This document shows positions 23,880 through 35,855 of a DNA stretch of 64,000 nucleotides, one piece after another. Below the pieces are notes generated by a model. The model made no database searches. It was given only the letters and a program-made list of their open reading frames with translations, and was not told where the DNA came from. The position numbers and the translations under genes are program-made. The number at the start of each line of letters is the position of its first letter. Within the stretch, counting starts at the first letter, position 1. The DNA lies in contig OV121086.1 in the NCBI GenBank assembly GCA_921293015.1, positions 28,816,254 through 28,880,253 of the forward strand. Reading direction: 5' to 3'. This DNA comes from Phorcus lineatus (taxonomy: Eukaryota; Mollusca; Gastropoda; Trochida; Trochidae).

Positions 23880-24381
23880 CTGCCCGGTTAACCCGATTTA
23901 TTTTGTTTGGAGCTTCTATCTTAACAATAATTGTTTACTGCCTTACTATCTTCCCACGGCCATAAGGTGCGAGAGCGGTTTCATATATGCTGATATAGCA
24001 GGATCTGTCAAAGGTGGGGCGGAAAGAGTTGGTCTTTTCAGAGTCTCTGCAAGTGATTTGCTAGTGTTGGTCTGGGTATTATCCTTTTGAAAGAATTTCT
24101 CAGTGTCCCGTTTCCCTGTTGTTTAATCTGTCTTTGTTTTTTGATCTGTTTCCGCCTTTCCTTTGATCAAGGAATCACCGTATTTAACTTTGTACTTTGT
24201 ACTACACTTCTTTCGCCTTCCATTGAACCATTTGACATTCCTCTTAAAACAAGCGAAGGACAAAGAAAACATGAAATGCATACTAAACATACTTTAATAA
24301 ACTTTGGCTTAAGGGGTTCTCAAGATAAAAGAAAAGCGAGCAAGGCTTGCGCGGTTGATCGCACTGACTAATGAAAGCAAG

Positions 24382-25140
24382 AACAAAGTTTGGTTCGGGT
24401 TGCGCGACCACAACCGAATAACGACCATTTTGCCATGAAATTACGATATGGGGATGAGATTCCGCGAAGTGGAACAACCCCCGAGATGAGAAAAATGGTA
24501 AGAGAACGTATCTTTACCTTTACAACACCTGGTTACATGGCAGTTATAAAAAAGGGGTAAGTTATTAATATTTACTGCCGGAGAAGATAAATTATTTGGT
24601 TTGTTAGACTGATAGAACGCAAAACACGCAGTAAAATAGAACACGTATGTAGAAAATAAATCAGGGTCCCTATTCACAGGCACATTTACGTAAGTTTAAG
24701 GGTTATTTTAACTCTCGAATAATGATAACTGAAATAGGATGAATATAACTTAGTTGTTTACGAAAATATAATTATTGATAGAAATGAAAATTATGAATAA
24801 TGTTTGAATTCGATAGAACATTTGAAGGACAGAACATAACGCTGATTAAACATGGAAATAGGGAATATTCGTAGCATGGTAAACGTTGTCTTCGCTTTTA
24901 AACTAGCCCTAATTAATTAAGGCGTCTTTCTGGTTGGACTCTTTCTCCTAGATTTCGAAAAGTTTGCTCAACACATATCCAGATGATTTTCTGTCAGAAG
25001 ACCTTGTATCTCTTCTTCAGTGTCTTTTAACTTCCGTCTGTAATTTTGGTCACTTATTTTCATTATTTAAATAGCAGCACTGCAGCGTTGTGCTGTCAAG
25101 CGAATACGGATGTGTTACGATTAATTGATACTACTTGATA
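24382..25140. other. Intergenic, nothing recognised
   Basis: No reading frame or terminal repeat that I can defend. Confidence 0.4.
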
Positions 25141-25149
25141 AAAAAAAAT

Positions 25150-25350
25150 ATATACGTATCGCTGTCCTTGCAAACACCGGAATCGCATCTACACAATCTT
25201 CTAACGGAACAACCCAACATTCCTTTTGCGGATTACAAGATTTCAGATTTACTGATGAACAATTACTCCAAAGACTGTCATCTCCAGAATACCTGTCAAC
25301 TGTGCGCAGGATTCAATCTACAGATCTCCTTATCGCTGACGAGAGTAGCA
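25150..25350 (+). pseudogene. Pif1-like helicase fragment
   Basis: The frame reads RIAVLANTGIAS, then HSFCGLQDFRFTDEQLLQRL, RRIQSTDLLIADESSM. This fits the stretch between Walker A and Walker B (here DESS, usually DEIS/DEIG) of metazoan Pif1-like helicases, which also occur inside Helitrons. Pif1 enzymes unwind DNA 5' to 3'. The Walker A region and everything after Walker B are missing, and the frame ends in low-complexity sequence after about 95 codons. It may be a single exon or a dead copy. I prefer a pseudogene fragment because no matching exons lie nearby. Confidence 0.5.
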
Positions 25351-25399
25351 TGTTCAGTGTTCATATTTATGTGCATATGTTTTTGTTGATGATTAATCA

Positions 25400-26204
25400 T
25401 CCTCAACTGTAAATAATCAAGTTTTGAGGAGTTAATCAAATAAAATTACGAAGTTTTGTGTATTTGGTTTTTCAAACCTTTTATTACTATAATTTGTAAT
25501 AATGCAACAATTTTGAAATATATTAATAATAAAAATAAGTAATATATATTACAATAGAAAATATCATCATTTGGCAATAATACAATTGCCTATTTATCTT
25601 GTTTTTATTATTCAATAAGTTGATCAATAAGTGGACATTGTCAAACATATTAAAAAAAGCATGGTCACATTGATTCTGAGGCAAAACACAGACTTCATTC
25701 TCGATTTGATTTTTTTAAGTCGTGCATCCTGTTGGATGTAAATTTACAAATTGATTCAATGATATCTAGTCGTGTGTGTGTTTTTAAAAATATTTCTTAA
25801 TTGTTCACAACAGCTACAGAGCCAGAGTATATTGAGCGTAAATATACATAGAAAAAAATTGAGATGCATACATTAAATATGAGCTGAAAAAGATAAGTTT
25901 ATTGAGATAATTATTGAAATCGGGATGGGTGGTGTCCATTTGTTATTAATTATATTCATTTCATTGTTTCTTTTGAATTTTTTTTCAATGTATACATATG
26001 TTCCCATTAAAATTTTGTGTAGTTGCACAAAATCGTGTAATTTTTGGAGTTTTTGTAATATTATATTATATTTTTTACCCTTCTTTGTAGAGGCAGTGAT
26101 TTGATTTGTCAAATCATTGTTACATGTTTTTAAATTGTTAAGACAAATGCGTTGATTTATGCCTTCAATAAATACTTAGAATATTTTCTGTTTGTTTTGT
26201 TGTC
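25400..26204. other. AT-rich intergenic, nothing recognised
   Basis: Strongly A+T-rich with homopolymer runs. It ends in a pyrimidine-rich stretch (tgttttgttgtcatttctttta) that became the LINE target site. Confidence 0.4.
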
Positions 26205-29200
26205 ATTTCTTTTAGGCAAAGGTATACGTGGCGCCAACCAACTCCTTTGAAACAAGCAAGACTAGATTTTTTTCTTATTTCCCATAATTTATTACGCTCA
26301 GTTGACGCTTGTGACATTAATCCTAGCATCAGTTCTGACCACTCAATCATTGAATTAACTCTAAAATTTTCGACAATTGATCATGGAAAGGGTTTTTGGA
26401 AATTTAACAATTCTCTTTTAGCTGATAGAAAATATATAGAACTTATAAAAGATACTATAAACACTACACTTGATCTGTACAGAACAGATTGTCGTGATGG
26501 AATCAACACATATTCAATTGATGATCAATTGTTATGGGAAACGTTATTGTTAATGATCAGGGGGAAAACTATATATTACTCATCCACTAAAAAGAAAATA
26601 AATAAAGAAAAGGAAACGACATTGCAAACAAAACTAGATTTTATGGAAAAGAAACTAGATGAAACAGATGTACTGAATGAAAAAGAAGAAATTCTTAGCG
26701 ACATTAATGAGGCCAAATTAAAACTGGATGAAATATATGACCAAAAAGTTAGGGGAATGATGATTAGATCTCGTGCAAAGTGGATTGAAGAGGGTGAAAA
26801 GCCTACTAAATATTTTCTTAAATTAGAATCTAGAAACTTCCTAAATAAAGCCTTTATAGAGTTAGAAACAAATGACGGTACAGTTGTTAACAATTCTAAA
26901 GCAATTTTAAATGAGACTAAATCTTTTTACGAAAAGCTATACATGCAACAGGATGTCACATCTATCAATCTCGATGAATATTTCAAAGATATTGACATAT
27001 CAAAACTATCTGACAATGAACAGGCGACACTAGAAGGTGTTTTAACTAAGACTGAAATCTCATTAGCACTTAAAAATATGAAAAATGACAAAAGTCCAGG
27101 ACCAGACGGTTTTACAACAGAGTTTTTTAAATTTTTCTGGAAGGATTTGGGTGATTTTCTGTTAAAATCCTTAAACTTTGGTTATAAAAATGAAAAATTA
27201 TCTGTGACACAAACTCAGGGATTGATAACCTGCATTCCAAAAGGTAACAAACCTAAAAAATTTCTTAAAAACTGGCGACCAATTTCTCTTTTAAACACTT
27301 CGTATAAGATAGGGGCTTCCGCCATCGCAAATAGAATAAAAACAGTTCTCCCAAATATCATCAGTGAGGATCAAAAAGGTTTTATTTCCGGTAGATATAT
27401 TGGAGAGGTAACACGATTAATTTATGATTTAATGGAATACACAGAAACATTTCAGATTCCTGGCTTATTATTGCTAATTGACTTTGAAAAGGCATTTGAT
27501 TCAGTAGACAGAACATATCTCACTAAGGTTCTACAGTTTTTTAAATTTGGACCAAGTATTATACAATGGATTGAGACACTATATAACGGTATTGAATCAC
27601 GTGTACTTGTGAATGGCTTTGCCTCCGAACCATTCAAAATTGGACGCGGCTGTCGTCAAGGTGACCCAATTGCCCCATATCTATTTATACTTTGTGTTGA
27701 AATTTTAGGCAGTATGATTAAAAACAATAAAGACATTAAAGGGATAGAGTTAGGAAATATTGAATACCTACTTGCACAATTTGCCAATGATACCACGTTG
27801 AGTTTAGATGGATCTGAAAAATGCCTTTATGCAACACTAAATACTCTCCAATTTTTTCAACGTTTTTCCGGTTTGAAGATAAATGTAGAAAAGACCAAAT
27901 TAATATGAATTGGATCCAAAAAGCGATCTAGATATAAAATGTGCAAAGACTGGAAATTTGATTGGACTCAGACGAACTTTTCTCTTTTGGGAATTAACTT
28001 CGATATTGATCTTGAGAATATGGTTGACAAAAATTATGGTGAAAATTTTACAAATATTGAAAACCAAATGAATATTTGGTCGGCTCGAAATCTCACTCCT
28101 TTAGGCAGAAACACCATCCTGAAATCCCTTTTACTTCCTAAATTAAATCATTTATTTTCTTCACTGCCAGATCCACCAAAGAATACACTTGAAAAATTCC
28201 AGAAGAAATGTTTTCAATTCATTTGGAGGGGTAAGCCTGATAAAGTTAAACGCGATGTCCTTGTTCTTTTACCTCAGCATGGAGGAATAAAAGCTCCAAA
28301 TATTAAGGAAATTATCGCATCTCAAAAGCTAAGGTGGATAAGTAGACTACAAAGTGGAGACAAAAAATGGGCTACTATTTTGGCAAACAGAATAAATAAT
28401 ATGAATGAGCTTTGGCTTTCAGATAGCATCTTTATTCGAGATAAATTGATTCCAGAAATGACAAATACTTTTTGGAAGGATGTTCTCATGTCATATTCAA
28501 TTTTTATTAATAAGTGTAAAACATCAAGCATTTCAGAAAGCGAACTGCTAAGTCAGTCTTTATGGAATAATGATGGAATAAAAATAGATGGAAAGCCTAT
28601 TATGTACAGATCATGGTATAACAAAGGTGTAATATTTATCAATGATCTGATGCACCACGAGGGTAGACTTATCAATTTTGAGGAATTCGAAAATAAGTTT
28701 AAAATTCAAACTAATTTTTTAAGCTATGAAGGTATAAAAAAGTCCGTTATGTCTTATATCTCTAAGTTAGATATACAAAACATACAGAATGTTTGTCCAA
28801 ATCCAATCTATCCTTTTAACTTATTTCATATTAGCGAAAAATTAAGCAGTAAATATATATACACAAAATTAATGGATTCGAAATATGTGCAATTACCTTG
28901 TTACAGCAAATGGGCCAGAATATTAGACTGTGAACTCTCAGAAAAGGATTGGAGAGTATTTAATATGATAGCCCAAAAATGCACTCGTAGTACTGACTTG
29001 AAATGGCTGCAGTATAGGATTATCCATCATATTCTACCTACAAATTGTTACTTATTCAGAATAAAGGTATCGGAAACACCGCTATGTCGATTTTGTAATA
29101 AAGAATTGGAAACTTTAGAGCACCTATTTTGGTATTGCGACCCGGTTGTAAAAATGTGGAAAAGTTTAGAAAAATGGCTACAAACCGCTCAAATTCATAT

Positions 29201-29721
29201 AAATTTAACAGTGTCAAAGATTATGCTCGGTATAAAAGGAAGAAATAACAATCCTATTAACGCTATCATTTTACTTGTAAAAGACATTATATTCAAGAAC
29301 AGTCAAATAAGGAATGTTCCGAATTTTCAGTATATACTTGGCCAAATCAAACAATACTACGACATAACGAAATGCATTTACTTAGTTTCCGGTGAGAATG
29401 ACTCATTTGTAAAATTCTGGTCATCTCTACACACCATATTGAGAGATTAAATGTTTTGATAATCGACTGTATATATTCTGTTTTACACACAGATCATTTT
29501 CTACTTAGAATATGCACGTCATATTGGCAATGTTTGTTATGTGCATATACCTTCACCAATAGTATAACCTGTATAGCGCTGAAGGTCACTGTAGCCTATT
29601 TACTTATGTCCTTTTGCTGAAATGTATGATGTTCTTTATTCTTGCTCAACTGTGAATATGTACAAACCGAATGTATGTAAAACTTGAAAAATATGCAAAT
29701 AAAAAAATAAATAAAAAAGAA

Positions 29722-29758
<37 letters not shown>

Positions 29759-29766
29759 TTTAGGCA
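26205..29766 (+). mobile_element. L1/Tx1-type LINE, 5'-truncated, with target duplications
   Basis: A 14-bp direct repeat, ATTTCTTTTAGGCA, flanks the insertion at 26205-26218 and 29753-29766. Between them lies a retroelement beginning inside the endonuclease domain, followed by a 3' UTR with AATAAA-type signals near 29697-29715 and a nearly pure poly(A) tract (about 29725-29752). These are the marks of target-primed reverse transcription with 5' truncation. The clean tail and perfect target duplication argue for a young insertion, although its reading frame is already damaged. ORF1 and the first part of the endonuclease are absent. Confidence 0.9.
26221..29450 (+). pseudogene. LINE ORF2 (endonuclease end, reverse transcriptase, zinc knuckle)
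   Basis: The frame opens within the apurinic-type endonuclease (RLDFFLIS, then SDHSIIEL with the SDH motif). The reverse transcriptase follows with KSPGPDGFTTEFFKFFW, NWRPISLLNTSYKI, LIDFEKAFDSVD and GCRQGDPIAPYLF. The catalytic YADD/FADD box reads FANDT, so one of the two metal-binding aspartates is asparagine. A TGA at 27906-27908 splits the frame; both sides are in the same phase (26247 and 27939), and the site falls in LI*IGSKK where tryptophan is usual, so one nonsense change explains it. The C-terminal part carries CRFCNKELETLEHLFWYC, a CCHC knuckle typical of L1-clade proteins. It would copy RNA at a nicked target if intact, but this copy should be inactive. Confidence 0.9.
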
Positions 29767-31167
29767 TCAGATAAATCCAACAGTTAATCGAAAAAAGTTA
29801 ATTTAAAAAAACACCATGAAATGAAACCTGTGCCGTCCATGTTGTCTTCAGTTTTTTCGAAATTTCCTCCACTTAAGACGGGAAACTTTTTCATCCAATC
29901 AGAGACTCGATAATTGGTCGGCGTTTGCTGGCTACAAAGTTGGTTACTTCCGGTCCGGTTGCCGATTTCCCAACGAGACGAGATGGAATTTAAACGAAAG
30001 TTACAAATAGGAATTATATAATCAAGCAAGTGATACGCAAGGTTGTTAACAGTCAACAGGGGGGGGGGGGATAAAGCATCTTAGTGTAGAAAGTCTAATA
30101 TATGTTTTGGTTTTACTGACAAATTCTTCGATTTAGTGGAGACAAGGGAAAGTCCATTATTTAACAATAGTACGCCAATCAAGGAATGTGTTCATAGATT
30201 TCGAAGTTAATATATAGTCCACCAGCCAGGCAAGGAAATTAGAAAATATGCTCACCCCAAAAGCTAGAAAATATGTAAGTGGATAAAATGTTTCTCTTAA
30301 CACTTGGGTATATGATAAAAATGGATGTCAAGTTTAGAAGTGGTGCATTATTATTTTTTTTACACTTAAAGTTTTAAGTGTGAAGTCCTCACACCATGCT
30401 GAGATATGTTATTAGTTGTGTGGAAGCATCTACCACTTGAGTTATCTCCCTTATGTGATTTGACCTTTGTTTACAAGATGGCGGTTTGCCAAGCCCAAGG
30501 ACTAATGTTTATTTAGCTTTAGTGCACATTTGGATATGTTGGCAATGAACATAGATGGAACAATAAACTCCAGTCAAGATCAGCAATTGCAAAGGTGAGT
30601 AATTGCTTTGTTTTTTTCAGCTAGATATCATTGAAAAAATGTTTTGACATTTCTACTGGTTGAGTCAATAGGATAATCAGATTGAATATAGATTTGTCAT
30701 TGTTAGAGATATATGTCTATATTTCCTGTGTTAAAATGAAATAATATACAAAATAAACATGATACACATGTTTTTACTGAACTCCAACAGCAAAATTTTA
30801 TGTCTATTTACAAAAGCAAAATTGTTTTGAATGGTGGAAACACACCAGAGGCCTATTTTGGGATGGGTATTTTAAAAATGTACTCTGTTTATTGTAAGCG
30901 CAAGTAGTTGAACTTTTTTTCACATTTTTGTTAATGATACAATGTTAGTGCTTGTGTAATATTCATATAAGGTTTTAATGGTTAAATTGGATATTATTTA
31001 TATTATTCACACCTTAAAAGGGCTCCACCATTACATTCTAACTATAGGCACATGCTACTTCAAAACAACACATTATACTAGCTGAACTCGTTAGGTGAAC
31101 AACATACTAACTAATGTGTTAGAATTGATATCATGTGTTAGAATTGATATCATGAGTATTATGTTAT
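29767..31167. other. Intergenic with a possible promoter-like patch
   Basis: Mostly featureless, with a G10 run at about 30060. Around 30470-30600 the sequence reads tttacaagatggcggtttgc (a YY1-like AAGATGGCGG) and later caattgcaaag|gtgagtaat, a good splice-donor consensus. This could be a noncoding first exon of the decayed gene at 32.4 kb, but reading phase does not prove it. A 19-bp unit, gtgttagaattgatatcat, is repeated twice at about 31118-31155. Confidence 0.3.
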
Positions 31168-31170
31168 TTA

Positions 31171-31533
31171 GGCCAGACTTTTTTTTTTTATTGGTTTACG
31201 GATCCGCCGACCTTAAAAAGTGGAAATGTGGAAAAAAAATATAGTTAAAATAACGGTATTAGTTTTTAACCGCGGACTCGAAAGCGTGTAAAAAAATAAA
31301 TATAATATATCATATAAATCCAAATCCAATTTCACGATCTGTATCTGTAAAAAAAACAGATAGAAATACACAAAAATACAATTTTTTTTTTTTTTGCCTA
31401 CCGACCTTCACTTAATACAAACTGTAAAAAATAATTTGAAAACTGAATTTTAAAAAAAAAAAAATTTCCTACCTACCGAACTTTTTTTTTTACTCTAAAT
31501 TCCGTAAACCAAAAAAAAGAAAAAAGTTTGGCC
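31171..31533. mobile_element. Harbinger-type MITE with TTA target duplication
   Basis: Ends are inverted repeats: GGCCAGACTTTTTT...TTGGTTTACGGA at the left and the complement TCCGTAAACCAA...AAGTTTGGCC at the right. TTA flanks both sides (31168-31170 and 31534-31536), the 3-bp duplication used by PIF/Harbinger elements. The 363-bp interior is rich in A and T runs and codes for nothing. Confidence 0.7.
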
Positions 31534-31811
31534 TTATGATAATAATTAATTTTATTAATGGTATTATTGTTATTATTTTTATTGGTTTTGCTGATTATGA
31601 AATTAATGGTATTTTTCAATAGTTTTGTTTTGACCATGTAATTTAATAAGATATTCTATCTTTATAAAGGTACCTGTGTAATATCTTGTGTGAAATAATT
31701 ATTTGACGATGATAATTTTTCATGAACTAACCTTGGAAAATGATTTTTATGCAAAGATATTTATAATTATTACAAAGAAAATATGTTGGAAAATACTAAT
31801 AGTATTAAAAT

Positions 31812-32249
31812 TAGGGTGTCACGATACACGACCCTCCCTTTACGATACGTATCACAATATTAGGGTGACAATATTTTTCATTTAAATTGCAGAAGAGAAT
31901 GTGTTTGCAGTTTAAACTGTTAACAACAAGTTACTTATAATAACAAGTAAAGGTGCATTCCTGAAGAAAACTTCTTTCTTGTCAATAAAGAAATATAATA
32001 AAGATTATTTTTTAGATGAAATAGATGAATGGAATGGGATATTGTCACATGTCAACATCAAAAAGATTAAAATCTCAGTTGAACAATACCAAGAGGAGTT
32101 TTAATTCAGAAGTGATCAATATTGCAAAATAAATGTATCGATACTGTTCATATGAAAGGTTTTTCATACACTCAGACTTGTATCGTGTATCGTATCGGCG
32201 GTGAAAATGTATCAATCCATCAATACATTTGTGTATCGTGACACCCTTA
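31812..32249. mobile_element. hAT-type MITE with 8-bp target duplication
   Basis: Inverted termini TAGGGTGTCACGATACAC and GTGTATCGTGACACCCTTA enclose 438 bp. The flanks attaaaat (31804-31811) and tttaaaat (32250-32257) match at 7 of 8 bases, as expected for a hAT insertion of some age. No transposase frame is present. Confidence 0.7.
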
Positions 32250-32423
32250 TTTAAAATGTTACAAACCTAAACAGTTTGTGTGTAATTTATAAGGTATTAG
32301 AAACTTAATGACGAGATAAGCCATGAAATTAACACCTTTGTAATGTCTAGGACTAATTATATGAAAATATTAAATCTAAAATATTAGATTTTTTTTTATT
32401 AAAGTCAATCATTAATTTTTCAG

Positions 32424-33995
32424 ATGAATCTAACTCCACTAGACCCCAAAGAGTTACAGAAAAACCATCATCGAAACTTAACTACTGTTTACTATGTCAA
32501 TCTGAAAAAAAGAAGATCAAAGAATTCCTCATGGTGAAGGTAAAAAAATATTTCAAAGAGCGCTAAAGGGGTGATATCATGCTTTGGATTCAAGCATCTA
32601 CAATCAACAACTGTTCCTTAGGCGGATATCAAGCAGGCCTCATTTGCATTCAAAAATGACATTGATGTACTTTTGCACAAGAGGCTAGATATCACAAGGC
32701 ATTTCACAGCTGATACATTGTTTGTGAAACACAGAAATCATCAAGTAATAACTATCATCAACTTGCACTTCAACAATTGATGGAAACACTATTACCAGAT
32801 CTTGCACAAGGGAGTGCCTTTGACATGAATGAAATCCTTGAACAAAATAAAATATTTCCAATCAAACAACTTCCAGAAGATACAGTATCATCATTCTAAA
32901 ACATAAACTGTAGGCAAAGATTGAAGCTCAGCATGGGGATCCGATTGTTTTCATATGGACTTCTACAACAAGACCCGAGCTTGTCATAAGTCATACAGTG
33001 CTGGGGCCCCTTTCACGAAGCCCTAAGGTGATTGTTAGTCCTTAAGGTAACCTTAGTGCACTGTTAAAGCATGGGAGTTAAGGTTAACCTTAGTTAAGGT
33101 TGCTTTGTGAAAGGAGGCCCAGATACAAGATATAATCGGAATATTTGCCAGCTCTCATGAGTTTCCATTGGACACCCCAAATAAAAAGGCCAAGCAAACT
33201 TTCAATCTGAGCTCAACATGTCTTGACGCTGCAAATTATCTACGATTCCACAGACATTCCATCAGCCATAATGAAGTTCAGAGATTTGATGCCAAGTGGA
33301 CAGACATCTTGTTGGATCAGGAGGTCACAGCTGAGTACCGTCAAACTTCAACACTTCAACAGAGTCAGTCATGAATGCAAAACACCATGATGTTGTAAAA
33401 ATGGTACCGAACTAGACAGCCACACTTGATTCAGGCACCTTTAGCAGTTTTGTCAGCCAATGGAAGAATACAATGCCAAAGACTATTAAAGACATGAAAC
33501 CTGATAAACTACTAGAATGGCCACCTATGGCAGGCAAAGGTCCAGGACTACAACATCTAACTTGGGAAGGTTGACATGTTCCATATGAAACTCTCTTGGA
33601 CTGTATATCATGCGACAATGACAACCGACACGAACATCAGACAGACTAACATTGGATAGTGTCCCATGATTCCTGCCTCTGCACTAGATTTCAATACAGT
33701 TTATGACTCTATACTATGATGAAAGCCTTTCAGCGCATGTTCCTTTGCTCTTGGACAAGAATGGACCTTGGAAACATATGATGAGGTCATTTACAGCAAA
33801 GCACAGATGATAGTGGAATTTCAGGAGGATGAGTTAGAGATGGGAGGTTTTCATTGAGCAATGAACTTCATCGGCAATAGTGGGCATATCATGAAAGAAA
33901 GTGGATAATTTGAAGACATTCTTGTGGAGTCAAAACTTTATGGACCTGCAGTTGTAAATCAACTCATGAAAGGAGAGGCCTATAACCGAGGTGTT
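32424..33995 (+). pseudogene. Decayed gene of unrecognised family
   Basis: After an acceptor-like ttaatttttcag the frame reads DESNSTRPQRVTEKPS and LNYCLLCQSEKKKIKEFLMV, a possible zinc-binding start. Further conserved-looking pieces appear in order in shifting frames: AQHGDPIVFIWTSTTRPELV, DAANYLRFHRHSISHNEVQ, MIPASALDFNTVY, EWTLETYDEVIYSKAQMIV, EMGGFH, GHIMKESG and DILVESKLYGPAVVNQLMKG then NRGV. I recall similar proteins as large multicopy families in marine invertebrates but cannot name a function. Many stops and frame changes, plus a MITE inside (33001-33122), show it is dead. Confidence 0.5.
33001..33122. mobile_element. Small MITE inside the decayed gene
   Basis: 122 bp with inverted ends CTGGGGCCCCTTTCACGAAG and GCTTTGTGAAAGGAGGCCCAG and an interior of 'aaggt(t)a' motifs. 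The decayed gene resumes on the right (ATACAAGATATAATCGG). The target duplication is unclear; ATACA occurs on both sides. Confidence 0.6.
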
Positions 33996-34959
33996 AAGAG
34001 TTCACAAAATTAGTAATTAATTAGGAATTAGCCTTTGTGAACTCATTAGTTTAAAAAATTTAATTTCATTCCTTGTTTTACATAGGATAATGTTAGATTT
34101 AAATATTAACAGCATGAAAATGCTAGATCTTTCATGACATCTTCTTGGTGTTTGAATCAGTCCATATAAACAGACATCCATTGTGTGCATGATGGACGAC
34201 CCTCCCTGGATTACAGCCAAATTACAATTGTCATGTAAGTTAATATGACCAAATCATGTCAATAATGCAAAGAATCCACTAATGAAAACATATTCTCTTA
34301 TCTGTTGTATCATTGAGTGTAAAAAGTTCACCTGAAAACATTAAAATACTTTTTTCAGAAAAAATACAGTTTTCTTTCATTTTTTTATGTTTTAGCCCAA
34401 AAAACACTATTAAGGTGTGAACAAATAAAATGATTTACTTTCAGAATAAACACTCATGTATAATGTATAGTTCCATATGCTTAAACAGTCAATTGTAGAA
34501 TCAAAATCAAAATTATAAAATAAAACACTATTTTCCTGGATTTTTAGAGTTTTTTGGGCGAAAAACGCCTTTTTTTAGAAAATTGCACCACTACAAAACT
34601 TGACATCCCCCTGAATTATGATATATAGGTATAATGGAGGCTAAAAATGCATTCATTGTTTTTCTAGCCGATGGGGTGAGCAAACTCCTTAATTAGAGCC
34701 CTTTTTGAGTTTGGCTGGTGGACTAATAGCTATGATTTCGTGTCAGGTATGCTTGTCAAAACAATATAAATCACATACCGCTGCCTCCAACTGTAACTAA
34801 CAAGTGCAACCTTGCTGGATTTTTCATACATTTTGTTCCTTTAAAACTTGCTGTAATTAGAATGATTATCATATAAACATATTATAAGTTGATGATATCG
34901 ATGTTTTAAAGCAATACGTATATTAATACTGTCGGACTAAACATTTTCATATCCTAATT
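33996..34959. other. Intergenic, nothing recognised
   Basis: AT-rich with no complete element or open frame of interest. Confidence 0.4.
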
Positions 34960-35745
34960 ATCCTCCGCCAAACGTAGTTGGCAGGGGATATTGAAATGGT
35001 CTCCGTCCGTCCGTTCGTCCGTCCGTCCGTCCCGATATTGTTTCCGGAGCACAACTCCAAAACGGTGAGACCTGTCTCGACGAAACTTGGTATGTGCAAC
35101 GGGCATCATGCGGAGATGTACCTTTTGGGGTTTTCAACTTCTTTGCATTTTTATTTTTACCCGTTTCCATGGAAACGTAACATAAGATTTCGTTTCCGGA
35201 CCACAACTCCAAAACTGTGAGACCTAGCTCGACGAAACTTGGTATGTGCAACGGGCATCATGCGGAGATGTGCCTTTTGGGGTTTTCAACTTCTTTGCAT
35301 ATTTATTTTTACCCGTTAATGTTTCCGGAGCACAACTCCAAAACGGTGAGACCTAGCTCGACGAAACTTGGTATGTCCAACAGGCATCATGCGTAGATGT
35401 GCCTTTTGGGGTTTTCAACTTCTTTGCATTTTTTCCGTTCGTCCGTCCGTCCGTCCGTTCGTCCGTCCGTCCCGATAAAGTTTCCGGAGCACAACTCCAA
35501 AACGGTGAGACCTAGCTCGACGAAACTTGGTATATGCAACGGGCATCATGCGGAGATGTGCCTTTTGGGTTTTTCAACTTCTTTGCATTTTTATTTTTAC
35601 CCGTTTCCATGGAAACGTAGCATAGGATTTCTTAAAGGTTGTTTGTAGAAAAACAACATGATCACTGTTCAATATTCCACAACTAGTATCCTTAACTACC
35701 CTTTCCCTTTGGCGGGGGATATAGCTGACTCTGTCTGCTTCTTTA
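34960..35745 (+). mobile_element. Family B tandem-core element, copy 2
   Basis: Starts TTATCCTCCGCC and a hairpin arm, then a CCGTCCGTTCGTCCGT tract, about four 146-bp monomers and the tail ccctttccctttggcggggg and atatagctgactctgtct. A second CCGTCCGTTCGT tract at 35435-35473 interrupts the array, as if an element end had recombined into the core. A family 1 SINE fragment follows on the minus strand, so both family B copies lie next to or in a SINE. Confidence 0.7.
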
Positions 35746-35779
35746 AATTGAGGTTAGGTGATTGGGCCGATTTAAGAGT

Positions 35780-35855
35780 ACTTCAACTTCACTTATATCG
35801 CGGCTGCTAGTATTATAGCAGCAAGAAAGCCCGCAAACCCATTATGGTTCTGTTT
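35780..35855 (-). repeat. Family 1 SINE fragment
   Basis: ttcacttatatcgcggctgc, then tagtattatagcagcaagaa and agcccgcaaacccattatgg match the SINE body in reverse. Confidence 0.55.

Larger units (their letters stand above)
22728..24381. repeat. Recent tandem duplication, copy 2 (fuller form)
   Basis: This copy keeps the middle 440 bp. A family 2 SINE (23103-23415) and a reading frame on the minus strand (23640-23879) both run unbroken across the points where copy 1 is joined. This copy therefore has the ancestral arrangement. Confidence 0.8.

Noticed and set aside
24087-24371. 94-codon ORF also present at 22437-22721
   Set aside because: It is open only because the region was duplicated recently; the minus strand carries the better-supported Penelope-like fragment.
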